Shown here in pieces: positions 53,700 through 63,790 of a stretch of 64,000 nt of DNA. The number at the start of each line of letters is the position of its first letter. Position 1 is the first letter of the stretch. Position numbers and translations under genes: made by a program. This DNA comes from Clostridium neonatale (GTDB lineage Bacteria; Bacillota; Clostridia; Clostridiales; Clostridiaceae): positions 884,480 to 948,479 of the forward strand of contig NZ_LN890328.1 in NCBI RefSeq assembly GCF_001458595.1, read 5' to 3'. The notes beneath the pieces are model-generated. The model had not been told where the DNA came from, made no database searches, and worked only from the letters and a program-made list of their open reading frames with translations.

Positions 53700-54398
53700 T
53701 TGCGAAGATTCAATTTTGGAGAGTTAATATATTTTTTAACTCTTTGTTTTTTAGATATATTTTTGATATATATTATGTTAACGAATAAAGTGGATTTTTA
53801 TGTGGGAAAAAAGATGATTATATATGTATTTTTTGCTATCATAATGATTTCACTTATGATGATCTTTCAATTCCCTAGAATATTTACTACAAAAAGCTCA
53901 GAAAATATATTAATAAAAAGCCTTCCGCTTATTTTAACTTTAGTACTTGGAATGATTTCTTTAAATAATGCAGGAAATTTTAAACATATTTTGTTAAATG
54001 ATAAAATAGCAAATACTAATCATGAGCATAAGTATAATGTTGATGAATTTATAAAACTCATAAATGACAGGACTATAGTAATAAATGAAGAAAATGCTGT
54101 TATTTTAGAGGAAATATCTATGAATCCTAAAAAGTATTTAGGATATAAAATAATAACAGATGGTTTTGTGTGTAAAGAGAATTACTTATCTAATAATCAA
54201 TTTATTTTAGGAAAAATAGTCATGAATTGCTGCAGAGCAGATGCGGAAGTATTTGCAATAGCAGCACAATATACTGATATTAAAAGCTTACGTGAAAATC
54301 AGCCAATAAAGGTAGAAGGAATTATAGATTCTACACAGATATATGACAAAGGGAAAGAATATACTATACCATTAATAATTGTAAATAAATTAAACTGA
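53700..54398 (+). CDS. TIGR03943 family putative permease subunit (DUF1980)
   Basis: A 232-residue protein. Three hydrophobic segments in the first 100 residues are followed by a soluble domain with GFVCKEN, MNCCRADAEVFAI (about 176-188, the diagnostic CCxAD motif) and PIKVEGIIDSTQ. It is the standard partner of DUF318 permeases (YcgQ with YcgR in Bacillus subtilis). The start is TTG at 53700, nine bases after GGGAGG. Fourth gene of the COG0523 operon. Confidence 0.85.
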   Translation: MRRFNFGELIYFLTLCFLDIFLIYIMLTNKVDFYVGKKMIIYVFFAIIMISLMMIFQFPRIFTTKSSENILIKSLPLILTLVLGMISLNNAGNFKHILLNDKIANTNHEHKYNVDEFIKLINDRTIVINEENAVILEEISMNPKKYLGYKIITDGFVCKENYLSNNQFILGKIVMNCCRADAEVFAIAAQYTDIKSLRENQPIKVEGIIDSTQIYDKGKEYTIPLIIVNKLN

Positions 54399-54457
54399 TA
54401 TAAAACATATATTAGTGGAAAACTAAAATGAAAAAACAAATGAAGGAGGTAGAAATA

Positions 54458-54610
54458 ATGGATAATAAGAATGCTAATAACAGTTTTATTAATATGGCAA
54501 GAGTAGGACATTTTACAAAAAATGCAGTAGAAAATTTTGAGGAAAATATAGTAAATCAGACTAACTATTTAGAAAAAGTCAAAAATAACAGTAAAAATAA
54601 TGTTAATTAG
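54458..54610 (+). CDS. small hypothetical protein, 50 aa
   Basis: ATG 54458 follows AAGGAGGT at ideal spacing; an upstream in-frame ATG at 54428 precedes that site and is not preferred. The 50-residue product (MDNKNANNSFINMARVGHFTKNAVENFEEN...) is Asn-rich and hydrophilic. No family recognised. It lies 60 bases after the metal operon and before its terminator, so it may be the operon's last gene. Confidence 0.5.
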   Translation: MDNKNANNSFINMARVGHFTKNAVENFEENIVNQTNYLEKVKNNSKNNVN

Positions 54611-54639
54611 TTCCAAATCAATTATTTATTGCTTCTAAA

Positions 54640-54686
54640 AATATTCTCTCTTTATATGTTAAGTATAAAGAGGGAATATTTTTATG
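54640..54686 (+). terminator. terminator of the metal operon
   Basis: A 17-bp stem (54640-54656 / 54664-54680, AATATTCTCT.../...GGAATATT) with one G-U pair, followed by TTTATG. Confidence 0.78.
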
Positions 54687-54780
54687 GATAAAGTGATAAT
54701 TTATGGTAAACTAATATTGTATTTTATAAATTTTATGTAACATAGAACTATAAAAATGCAATATTAGGTGAGGTGCAAAA

Positions 54781-55995
54781 ATGAAAAAATGTTTTAAAGA
54801 AAGAATTAAAGCATTTTGGAGTAAGTTTATCCAAGATGAAGCATATATAAGAAAATTAATAGATAATACTGATGAGATAGACAAGGCTTATGATTATATA
54901 AATGACTTGTTAAATATTGCCTTTGAAGAAATTTATTTTGAAATAGGTGTAAATGATGAAAAGAAGTACGAACTTATACTAACACCAGAAGGAAGTAGGG
55001 AAAAGCTATTTTTATTATATGAATGGTATATACGTTCAAATGAAGAATTAAAAGATAAATGGAATTTTTATTATACGAGGCCGCGTATAAAAGAAGGGGA
55101 AAATTTCAATATAAATATGTATGATATTAATCTTATATATGAAGATGTGTATATAATTCCAGAGATAGATTTTGAACAAAAAAGAGTTAATTTAAAAGTG
55201 TATTGTGAAAAACTTACTACTTTAAATGAAACTGAAAGGTATAATTTATTTTTTATATTATTGGATATGTATATAAGTGAAATTTACTCTATGGATTTTA
55301 TAGGTTATATTGATTTTTATGAAAAATCAAAAGATAATATACTAAAAAAAATAGAATTAGAACGAAATAATATCCCAAAAGATGAATTTGATATGTTAAT
55401 TGAAGAAGAAAAAGAAGATGATGCTGGAAATCAATATTTAAATTATGAATTAAATGTAGAAATATTTGAAAAAACAAGTATATCTATGAATAAGCTAAAA
55501 TCATATATAGATGAAGTAATTAACCAAAATAAGTGGAAGGACTATGAAAATCCATTTGATAGATTTTATAGTTATCATATGCAGCCAAGCACCGAAAGTG
55601 ATTATGATATGAGAGAAGATGTAATAGCTGGAGCATGCTTAGATATTTCAATTATAAATGAATATTATAATTATTCTGATAAAATGTATAATAGAAATTA
55701 CGAAAATGGAGTAGTTTATGGTTTTTTATTTTTTGAAAATATAAATATAAATCAAAATGAAGTGATATCAGTCAGAATAAATATAGAAGATGAAATTGTA
55801 AGTTTAATAGAAGAACATGGAATAGGAAAACTCATTGGTGGAGCAACAGGATTTTATTATTCTTATATGGACTTTATTATTTTTGATTTTAAAGAATTTT
55901 TAAAGATATCTAAAATAGTACTAAATAAATATAATTTTAAAGAAAAAGGATTTAAAAAATTCAAAAGAGAAGATAAAATAATAATGTTTAATTAA
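54781..55995 (+). CDS. hypothetical protein, 404 aa
   Basis: A 404-residue acidic, soluble protein without a signal peptide or membrane helices. It opens KKCFKERIKAFWSKFIQDEAYIRKLID and contains LILTPEGSREKLFLLYEWY (about 64-82), IPEIDFEQKRVNLKVYCEKL and MQPSTESDYDMREDVIAG. These look like a conserved Firmicutes hypothetical family that I cannot name. It is monocistronic; the ATG follows TTAGGTGAGGTGC. Function unknown. Confidence 0.6.
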   Translation: MKKCFKERIKAFWSKFIQDEAYIRKLIDNTDEIDKAYDYINDLLNIAFEEIYFEIGVNDEKKYELILTPEGSREKLFLLYEWYIRSNEELKDKWNFYYTRPRIKEGENFNINMYDINLIYEDVYIIPEIDFEQKRVNLKVYCEKLTTLNETERYNLFFILLDMYISEIYSMDFIGYIDFYEKSKDNILKKIELERNNIPKDEFDMLIEEEKEDDAGNQYLNYELNVEIFEKTSISMNKLKSYIDEVINQNKWKDYENPFDRFYSYHMQPSTESDYDMREDVIAGACLDISIINEYYNYSDKMYNRNYENGVVYGFLFFENININQNEVISVRINIEDEIVSLIEEHGIGKLIGGATGFYYSYMDFIIFDFKEFLKISKIVLNKYNFKEKGFKKFKREDKIIMFN

Positions 55996-56055
55996 AAGTG
56001 GAATATTTTATTATGTAGCCACAAGATACTTTTTTTGGTAGAAAGGAGCACATGA

Positions 56056-56901
56056 ATGAATATATTAAAAATGATGAAGAGTGAAAAAGGCTTTAATGAA
56101 AAAGAAAAAAGTATAAGTAGATTTTTACTAGAAAATTATGAAAAAATAGTTGATATGCCATCAAGAGAGGTTGGTACATATACTTATACGAGTTCTTCAT
56201 CAGTAGTACGTTTTTGCCAAAAACTAGGGTGCAAAGGGTATAGTGATTTTAAAGTAAAGTTTTTAAGTGAAGTTAAATCAGCACAACTGTTAAATCTAGA
56301 TGATGAAATAAGCCTTAATGATAAAGATAGTGCAATATCAGTTGTAGAAAAAATAACATCACTTAATAATCAGGTTATAAATGAAACTAAAAATGAATTA
56401 TCTATAGAAAATATAATAAAAATAACAAATTATATTCTTAAAGCAGAATATATTGATTTTTTTGCTTATGATTTAAATTTATATCTTGCAGAGTATGCAT
56501 GTAATCAATTTTTTCATTGTGGAAAAATATCAAATGTTTATTCTGCAAGTAATGCTCAGCAGTTGTTAGCTTTAACTGCAAAACAAAATCATCTTGGCAT
56601 TTTTATTAGTAGAGATGGAGAAAATCCCAAACTTATAGCAGCAGCAAAAACATTAAAGAAATCTAAAGTGAAAACAATAGTTATTACTATGAGAAAAGAT
56701 AGTACTTTAGCAAGTATATGTGACGAATATGTTCATGCATCATATGCATACAAAATAGAGGAGTTAGGAGCTATAATGTTTTCTACTTCAGTAAAATATA
56801 TAATTGATATTTTTTTCAGTATGGTATTTGTAAGCCAATATGATAAATCAATGAATCTTAATAAGACATACGATACTTTTTGGTCAAGAGGGAATGTTTA
56901 A
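56056..56901 (+). CDS. MurR/RpiR family transcriptional regulator
   Basis: A 281-residue regulator. An N-terminal HTH_6 domain is at about 1-75 (KSISRFLLENYEKI, MPSREVGTYTYTSSSSVVRFCQKLGCKGYSDFKVKF). A C-terminal SIS sugar-phosphate-binding domain is at about 115-260 (FAYDLNLYLAEYACNQF, GIFISRDGENPKLIAAAKTLKKSKVKTIVITM). It senses a phosphosugar and probably controls the adjacent 6-phospho-beta-glucosidase gene. The in-frame ATG at 56056 follows AAAGGAG; an overlapping ATG four bases earlier is out of frame. Confidence 0.88.
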   Translation: MNILKMMKSEKGFNEKEKSISRFLLENYEKIVDMPSREVGTYTYTSSSSVVRFCQKLGCKGYSDFKVKFLSEVKSAQLLNLDDEISLNDKDSAISVVEKITSLNNQVINETKNELSIENIIKITNYILKAEYIDFFAYDLNLYLAEYACNQFFHCGKISNVYSASNAQQLLALTAKQNHLGIFISRDGENPKLIAAAKTLKKSKVKTIVITMRKDSTLASICDEYVHASYAYKIEELGAIMFSTSVKYIIDIFFSMVFVSQYDKSMNLNKTYDTFWSRGNV

Positions 56902-56957
56902 ATGAATATTTGTTTCACAATATAAATAATAGTTTATGTAATATATGAAGCAACTGA

Positions 56958-56967
56958 CCAATATTGG
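56958..56967. promoter_or_regulatory. CCAATATTGG palindrome, candidate operator
   Basis: A perfect 10-bp palindrome in the 150-bp gap between the RpiR regulator and the glucosidase gene, about 85 bases before the latter's start. It is extended imperfectly as TGACCAATATTGGCAA. It is a candidate operator for the RpiR protein. The sequence does not match a CcpA cre site. Confidence 0.35.
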
Positions 56968-57016
56968 CAATAGATATTGATATATACATATTTATAATGA
57001 TAAAATTACATCATAA

Positions 57017-58492
<1,476 letters not shown>

Positions 58493-58529
58493 TCTGTAAA
58501 TCTTCATTTAGATAAAAAACCTTTACCGT

Positions 58530-58570
58530 AAAAATCATCAGTAATAGGAATGTTACTGATGATTTTTATT
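58530..58570. terminator. terminator after the glucosidase gene
   Basis: AAAATCATCAGTAA (58530-58543) pairs with TTACTGATGATTTT (58552-58565), followed by TATT. The rest of spacer 58493-58804 shows nothing recognisable. Confidence 0.78.
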
Positions 58571-58804
58571 ATCTCTAAAATAATTATATAAATATTGTGT
58601 GTGAAGATGCTATAATTGAGTAGTAGAAAGCAATAATATACGAGGATAAATGAAATTTTTGGATTAAGATGATTTAAAAATACAATTACAAAATACTATT
58701 ATAAAATTACCAAATAAAGTATAATACAGATTTAAAATAATGTTAAAATTAGATTTAGCATTTTTATTTCAGAAATAGAAACTTAAGAAAGAGAGTTATA
58801 ACTA

Positions 58805-59653
58805 ATGAATAATAATAATATGATACTAATATGTCCAATTTGTAAAGACAAACTTACTAAATGCATGGAAAAGAAAGTTTATACATGTAAAAATAATCAT
58901 TCATACGATATAGCAAAACAAGGATATGTTAATCTTATAATAAGCAATCAGAAAAGAAGTAAGAATCCAGGAGATTCTAAAGAAATGGTTTTAGCAAGAG
59001 TTGATTTTTTAAATAGAGGATTCTATAAGACTATATGTAATAAAATAAATGAAGTAATATATGAGTACTTAAAAGACATAAAAGAAAAAATAAATATTTT
59101 GGATGTTGGATGTGGCGAGGCCTATTATTTAAGCCAATTAAAGAGTTATATGGATAAAAAAGATGTGGAAGGAAATTATTATGGAATGGATGTTTCAAAA
59201 GAAGCAGTAAAATATGCAGCTAAGCTCTACAAAGATTGTATATTTGCTGTTGGCAATAACTATCATATTCCAGTGGAAAATGATTCTGTAGACTGTGTAC
59301 TTTCAGTTTTCAGTCCAATTGATATAGATGAAATTAATAGAGTATTAAAGAAAAATGGTATTTTTATTAGAGTTCTGCCAAGGACTAATCACTTAATTGA
59401 GCTTAGAAAAATAATTTATAATGAAGTTAATTTAAATGAGAAAGTATATATAGCTGATGAAAACAAAGATGAATATTTAAGAGAAGAAAATATTAGTTTT
59501 AATATGGAATTAAATAAAGAAGAAATACAAAGTCTTTTAAAAATGACTCCACACTATTGGAAGAGTACACCAGAAAATAAAACTAAATTAGAAGAAATTG
59601 ATTCTTTAAATATTACTGTTGATATGCGCATAGGAATATTTAAAAAGAAATAG
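58805..59653 (+). CDS. RlmA-type 23S rRNA guanine-N1 methyltransferase
   Basis: A 282-residue SAM-dependent methyltransferase. An N-terminal zinc finger with Cys10, Cys13, Cys28 and His32 is followed by YDIAKQGYVNLI, and NPGDSKEMVLARVDFLNRGFY follows, both hallmarks of RlmA. The SAM-binding motif ILDVGCGEAYYL lies at about 98-109, and VDCVLSVFSPID marks the fourth strand. The family methylates G745 (RlmA-I) or G748 (RlmA-II/TlrB) in 23S rRNA; Gram-positive members are usually G748-type, which in producers lowers tylosin binding. The ATG follows AAAGAGAG. Confidence 0.85.
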   Translation: MNNNNMILICPICKDKLTKCMEKKVYTCKNNHSYDIAKQGYVNLIISNQKRSKNPGDSKEMVLARVDFLNRGFYKTICNKINEVIYEYLKDIKEKINILDVGCGEAYYLSQLKSYMDKKDVEGNYYGMDVSKEAVKYAAKLYKDCIFAVGNNYHIPVENDSVDCVLSVFSPIDIDEINRVLKKNGIFIRVLPRTNHLIELRKIIYNEVNLNEKVYIADENKDEYLREENISFNMELNKEEIQSLLKMTPHYWKSTPENKTKLEEIDSLNITVDMRIGIFKKK

Positions 59654-59864
59654 CAAATTAATATGGTGTGGAACAATTTTGAACTAAGTATCATATAATG
59701 GTCAATTGTCAGGAGAAAATAATCAATAAAGATGATTGTAATAAAATGTTTTTTGTAAAAAGATACCAAAAGTATTTATAACAAATGATAAATGATATAT
59801 AATATAAAGTGGGTAAAGTTATTTGGTTTATTAAGGTATAAAGAGAACGGAAGGGTGTAGAATT

Positions 59865-60044
59865 TTGAACAAGTTTATTATTTTAGAAAGGGTAAAGCCA
59901 TTTTTAAGTAAAAAAAATACTATAGGAAAAAGCACATTTAAAAGTTTATTTAATGATTTTAGTCAATTAGATTTGATAGAGATAATAAATATATTGGAAG
60001 AGAATCGAATTTTTGTTGATATAACAGAATCTATAAGAGCTTAA
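59865..60044 (+). CDS. small hypothetical protein, 59 aa
   Basis: A frame opening with TTG at 59865, ten bases after GGAAGGG, runs 59 codons to TAA at 60042. The product begins MNKFIILERVKPFLSKKN and continues with FKSLFNDFSQLDLIEIINILEENRIF, a pattern of amphipathic helices like a small winged-helix or adaptor domain. No family is named. A terminator directly follows, supporting a real transcript. Confidence 0.5.
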   Translation: MNKFIILERVKPFLSKKNTIGKSTFKSLFNDFSQLDLIEIINILEENRIFVDITESIRA

Positions 60045-60050
60045 GAATAG

Positions 60051-60080
60051 AAAAAGGTAGCCATGAGCTGCCTATTTTTA
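60051..60080 (+). terminator. terminator after the 59-aa gene
   Basis: AAAAAGGTAGC (60051-60061) pairs with GCTGCCTATTTTT (60067-60079) with a mismatch, giving a short GC-rich stem followed by T5. Confidence 0.65.
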
Positions 60081-60183
60081 TTGAATTTTATTACGTATAG
60101 TACTTTAAATACACTAAAAGTTAATTTTATGTTAGAATTAATTCGGTATTATTATAGCATAAATGAAATTTTAGGAGGAAATC

Positions 60184-60846
60184 ATGAAAAATGTAAAAGC
60201 TGTTATATTTGATATGGATGGTGTAATTTTTGATACAGAGAAAGCGTATCTAGATATTTGGACAAATGTATTTGAAACTCATGGATATGCTTTAGATAGA
60301 AACATATATATTTCTCTTATGGGAACTGGAAAAGAAAATGTAATGAAAGTTTTTAAAGAAAAATATGGTGAAAATCTACCTATAATTGAGATGTATAAAG
60401 AAAAAGATGAAAAGCTTTTAGATAGAGTGAAAAGGAGATTGGTTCCTATAAAGGATGGAGCTTATGAATTGTTAAACTATTTAAAAGAAAATAATTTTAA
60501 AATAGCTCTTGCAACATCATCAAGACGAGAAAGATTGGATTTACAAATTAAGATGTTTGATATTTTTGAAATGTTTGATGCAATAGTTTGTGGAGAAGAC
60601 GTAATTAATGGAAAGCCAAATCCAGAGATATTTTTAAAGGCATCAGAAAAGCTTGGGGTAGCTCCAAAAGACTGTATTGTAATTGAAGATTCTTTAGCCG
60701 GAATTAAGGGAGCATATGCTGGAGGAATGATTGGATTTCATGTACAAGACCTAAAAATAGCAGATGAAGATATTTTAAGATATTGTAATAAAAATTTCAT
60801 GAATTTAAAAGAGATAAAAGATTATATAAGTGAAGTATTTAAATAG
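60184..60846 (+). CDS. HAD-IA family hydrolase (beta-phosphoglucomutase-like)
   Basis: A 220-residue HAD phosphatase/mutase, paralogous to the one at 35 kb. Motif I is AVIFDMDGVIFDTEK (about 5-19), an alpha-helical cap follows, motif II is LATSSRRE, motif III is NGKPNPEIF, and motif IV is VIEDSLAGIKGAYAGG. Likely substrates are small sugar phosphates. The ATG follows TTAGGAGGAAATC. Monocistronic with its own terminator. Confidence 0.86.
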   Translation: MKNVKAVIFDMDGVIFDTEKAYLDIWTNVFETHGYALDRNIYISLMGTGKENVMKVFKEKYGENLPIIEMYKEKDEKLLDRVKRRLVPIKDGAYELLNYLKENNFKIALATSSRRERLDLQIKMFDIFEMFDAIVCGEDVINGKPNPEIFLKASEKLGVAPKDCIVIEDSLAGIKGAYAGGMIGFHVQDLKIADEDILRYCNKNFMNLKEIKDYISEVFK

Positions 60847-60950
60847 ATTATGTAGTTATACATACAATTCAATACAGTACATCTAAAGAAACTTTTACTA
60901 ATCTAAAACATAAAAATTTTTAAGTAGTGTACTTTAAAAACATATTATAT

Positions 60951-60992
60951 AAAAAGTTTATGAATTCTGCATTTCATAAACTTTTTATTTTT
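60951..60992. terminator. terminator after the HAD gene
   Basis: A 14-bp perfect stem AAAAAGTTTATGAA (60951-60964) / TTCATAAACTTTTT (60973-60986), followed by ATTTTT. Confidence 0.82.
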
Positions 60993-61047
60993 GCGGAAAC
61001 TAAAGTTAAAAAATATATAATAATTTTAAATAAAAGATAATAAAGCA

Positions 61048-61078
61048 TTGACTCATACCTAAGGTATGGGTATAAAAT
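61048..61078 (+). promoter_or_regulatory. promoter with central inverted repeat before the DegT gene
   Basis: TTGACT (61048-61053) is followed by CATACCT (61054-61060) A AGGTATG (61062-61068), a perfect 7-bp inverted repeat. A -10 is either TATAAA (61071-61076, 17-bp spacer) or TAAAAT (61073-61078, 19-bp spacer). A repeat placed between the two promoter boxes is the MerR-family arrangement. A MerR-domain protein is encoded 1.5 kb downstream. Confidence 0.6.
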
Positions 61079-61170
61079 ATAATTAATCTATGATAAAGAA
61101 AAAATATTAAACAAATCAAAACTAACAAATATCAAAACTAACAAAATTAAATTGATAGGAGAGATGAGAA

Positions 61171-62349
61171 GTGAAAAAAATACCATTTTCACCACCAGAT
61201 ATAACAGAAGGTGAGATAAATGCCGTTTCAGAAGTACTAAGGTCAGGATGGATAACATCTGGTCCAAGACTAGCTGAATTTGAAGAAAAAATGGCTAACT
61301 ATTGTGAAGCAAATTATGCACTTGGGTTAAACAGTGCTACAGCGGCAATGGAATTAGTATTAAAAGTCTTTGATATAAAAGAAGGCGATGAAATTATAAC
61401 AAGTCCATATACATATACAGCTACATCAAGTGTAGGTGTTCATAGAGGCGCTAAAATAGTATATGTAGATGTTAAAAAAGATACATTTGAAATGGATATA
61501 GATAAAGTAGCTGAAAAGATAACTAATAAGACAAAAGTAATAATGCCAATTGATATAGCTGGTGTACCTTTTGATTATGACGCTTTAAAGGCAGTATTAA
61601 AAGAAAAAAATCGTGAAGATATAATTATCCTTTGTGATTCAGCACATTCATTTGGAGCCAAGTATAAAGGAAAGCATGTTGGGTCACAATGTGATTTTCA
61701 TTCATTTTCTTTTCATGCAGTAAAAAATTTAACTACAGGTGAAGGCGGTGGACTTACATTTAATGATAATAATTTTAAAGGACATGAGGATCTTTTAAAA
61801 ATGCTTAGAACAACTGCAATGCATGGACAGACAAAAGATGCTTTAAGCAAATTAAAAGCAGGCGCATGGGAATACGATATAATAAATGATGGACTTAAAT
61901 GTAACTTGACTGATATAGGTGCAGCAATAGGACTCGTTCAACTTACAAGATATGAAGATATGCTTGAAAAAAGAAGACAAATATTTAAAACTTATACAGA
62001 TATTTTAAGCAAAGAGGATTTTTCAATTATCCCATTTACAAAAGATGATAATGGTACAGAAACATCATATCATTTATATTTATATAGAGTAAAAGGATTT
62101 AAAGAAGAGCAAAGAAATGCACTTATAACAAATTTAGCTGAAAAAGGAATAGCTACAAATGTGCATTATAAACCACTTCCAATGTTAACTTTATATAAAA
62201 ACCTAGGATATGATATAAAAGATTATCCTAATGCATATGCACAATATGAAAATGAAATAACATTACCAGTGTATAGTACATTATCTCTTGAGGATGCTGA
62301 ATATATAGCAAAAGAAACAGTTAAAGCAATTAAAGAAATTTTAGCATAA
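61171..62349 (+). CDS. DegT/DnrJ/EryC1/StrS family aminotransferase
   Basis: A 392-residue PLP-dependent sugar aminotransferase-type protein. It opens IPFSPPDITEGEINAVSEVLRSGWITSGP. It contains SATAAMELVLK and DEIITSPYTYTATSSV, and the CDSAHSFGAKYKG block ends in the PLP-lysine region HSFSFHAVKNLTTGEGGG (Lys near 191). The family transaminates keto-sugar nucleotides for surface glycans or antibiotics. No sugar-nucleotide genes adjoin it here, so the substrate is open. It starts with GTG at 61171 after AGGAGAGATGAGAA. Confidence 0.87.
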   Translation: MKKIPFSPPDITEGEINAVSEVLRSGWITSGPRLAEFEEKMANYCEANYALGLNSATAAMELVLKVFDIKEGDEIITSPYTYTATSSVGVHRGAKIVYVDVKKDTFEMDIDKVAEKITNKTKVIMPIDIAGVPFDYDALKAVLKEKNREDIIILCDSAHSFGAKYKGKHVGSQCDFHSFSFHAVKNLTTGEGGGLTFNDNNFKGHEDLLKMLRTTAMHGQTKDALSKLKAGAWEYDIINDGLKCNLTDIGAAIGLVQLTRYEDMLEKRRQIFKTYTDILSKEDFSIIPFTKDDNGTETSYHLYLYRVKGFKEEQRNALITNLAEKGIATNVHYKPLPMLTLYKNLGYDIKDYPNAYAQYENEITLPVYSTLSLEDAEYIAKETVKAIKEILA

Positions 62350-62365
62350 ATTTTAAATAAAGAAG

Positions 62366-62430
62366 AGACTTATTTGAATGTTAAAATGAACTTGTATTAA
62401 GGAATTTTTAATATAGATAAGTCTTTTTGT
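62366..62430 (+). terminator. terminator-like structure after the DegT gene
   Basis: AGACTTAT (62366-62373) pairs with ATAAGTCT (62417-62424), followed by T5. The long internal region can fold further but is irregular. Confidence 0.5.
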
Positions 62431-62569
62431 TTTATATAGACATGGATATAAAATTAAACATTTAGTATAATTTAGATGTAGATTTAAGTTTTTGTTAAAG
62501 TTAAAGGTAATAATAAGAATAAAATTAGAAAAGAAATGATGTGAAGAAATTAATATAATGAGGTTAAAA

Positions 62570-63730
62570 ATGAAAATTAGTGAGTTTGCTAAAAGATCAG
62601 GTGTAACAATAAAAACTCTTCTTCATTATGAAAAAATAGGGTTATTGATACCATCAAGTAGAAATGAAAATGGATACAGAGTATATTTAGAAGAGGATTT
62701 TTTAAAATTGCAGCAGATAACTACATTAAAATATATAGGTTTATCTTTAAAAGAAATAAATCACATTATAAATGAGAATAACGAAAATCTAGAAAATATG
62801 ATATGTATTCAAAAAAAGGCCCTTGAAGAAAAGAAAAAACATATTGAAGAAGTTATAAAAGTATTTGATAAGGCAGAAATGCAGGCCAAAGAAAATGGAA
62901 GCTTAGATGCTGATAGTTTAATTAACATAATAAAAATAACTAATATGGAGAGCACAATAAAAGAGCAGTATAATAGTGATAAAAATCTGAATTTAAGAAG
63001 TAATCTACATAGCTATAATGTAAATAAAATTGACTGGGATGTTTGGTGCTTTGAGAATATGAAATTTTGTAAAAATGATAAAGTATTAGAGTTAGGATGC
63101 GGCAATGGAAAGCTTTGGCTTAAAAATAAAGAAAAAATAGAAACAGATCTAAATATAACTTTATCAGATTTTTCCAAAAGTATGATAAAAAGTGCTAAAA
63201 ATAATTTGAAGGAAATAAATATGGATTTTCAATATAAAGAAATTAATGCTGAGAAAATTCCATATAAAGATGAAACATTTGATGTAATTATAGCAGAGCA
63301 TATGATTTATTTTGTTTCTAATATAGAGAAAGCATTGGAAGAAATAAAAAGGGTACTTAAGCCAAATGGGAAGGTCTATATAACTACTAACTCAAAAAAT
63401 ACAATGAATGAGCTAAATGAATTATGTGAAAAATTCGCACCTAATTCAGGGTTAAGTAATAACGGGCTTTCAGAAAGATTTAATTTAGAAGAAGGTGAAA
63501 AGCTACTTAAAAAGTATTTTAACAATGTAAGTCTTAACGTACTTGAAGGTAAAATCATTTTAAGTGAATCAGAGCCATTAGTTTCATATAAAGCATCTAC
63601 CATACAAGGAAAGTCAATTCTTATAGGAAAGAAAAGAATCGAGTTTAAAGATTATCTGGATAATTACATAAAAGAGAATAAACAAATATTGATAACAACT
63701 AAAGCAGGAATATTTGAAATAATTAAATAA
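62570..63730 (+). CDS. MerR HTH domain fused to SAM methyltransferase
   Basis: A 386-residue fusion. Residues 1-110 form a MerR-type winged helix (KISEFAKRSGVTIKTLLHYEKIGLL, NENGYRVYLEEDFLKLQQI) plus a dimerisation helix. Residues about 150-300 form a class I methyltransferase with motif I VLELGCGNGKLW, then LSDFSKSMIKSA, FDVIIAEHMIYF and the post-motif EEIKRVLKPNGKVYITT. A C-terminal region of about 80 residues has no clear match. The regulator could respond to SAM or modify a ligand. ATG 62570 is chosen, with ATGAGG six bases upstream. The substrate is unknown. Confidence 0.84.
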   Translation: MKISEFAKRSGVTIKTLLHYEKIGLLIPSSRNENGYRVYLEEDFLKLQQITTLKYIGLSLKEINHIINENNENLENMICIQKKALEEKKKHIEEVIKVFDKAEMQAKENGSLDADSLINIIKITNMESTIKEQYNSDKNLNLRSNLHSYNVNKIDWDVWCFENMKFCKNDKVLELGCGNGKLWLKNKEKIETDLNITLSDFSKSMIKSAKNNLKEINMDFQYKEINAEKIPYKDETFDVIIAEHMIYFVSNIEKALEEIKRVLKPNGKVYITTNSKNTMNELNELCEKFAPNSGLSNNGLSERFNLEEGEKLLKKYFNNVSLNVLEGKIILSESEPLVSYKASTIQGKSILIGKKRIEFKDYLDNYIKENKQILITTKAGIFEIIK

Positions 63731-63735
63731 TATTC

Positions 63736-63785
63736 AAAGATCACATATGTTAAAAGTAATATAAGAATATATGTGGTCTTTATTA
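63736..63785. terminator. bidirectional terminator between convergent genes
   Basis: AAAGATCACATAT (63736-63748) pairs with ATATGTGGTCTTT (63769-63781) with one G-U pair, followed by ATTATTTAT. Confidence 0.7.
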
Positions 63786-63790
63786 TTTAT

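Noticed and set aside
56958-56967. Catabolite repression (cre) site before the glucosidase gene
   Set aside because: CCAATATTGG does not fit the cre consensus; listed only as a possible RpiR operator.
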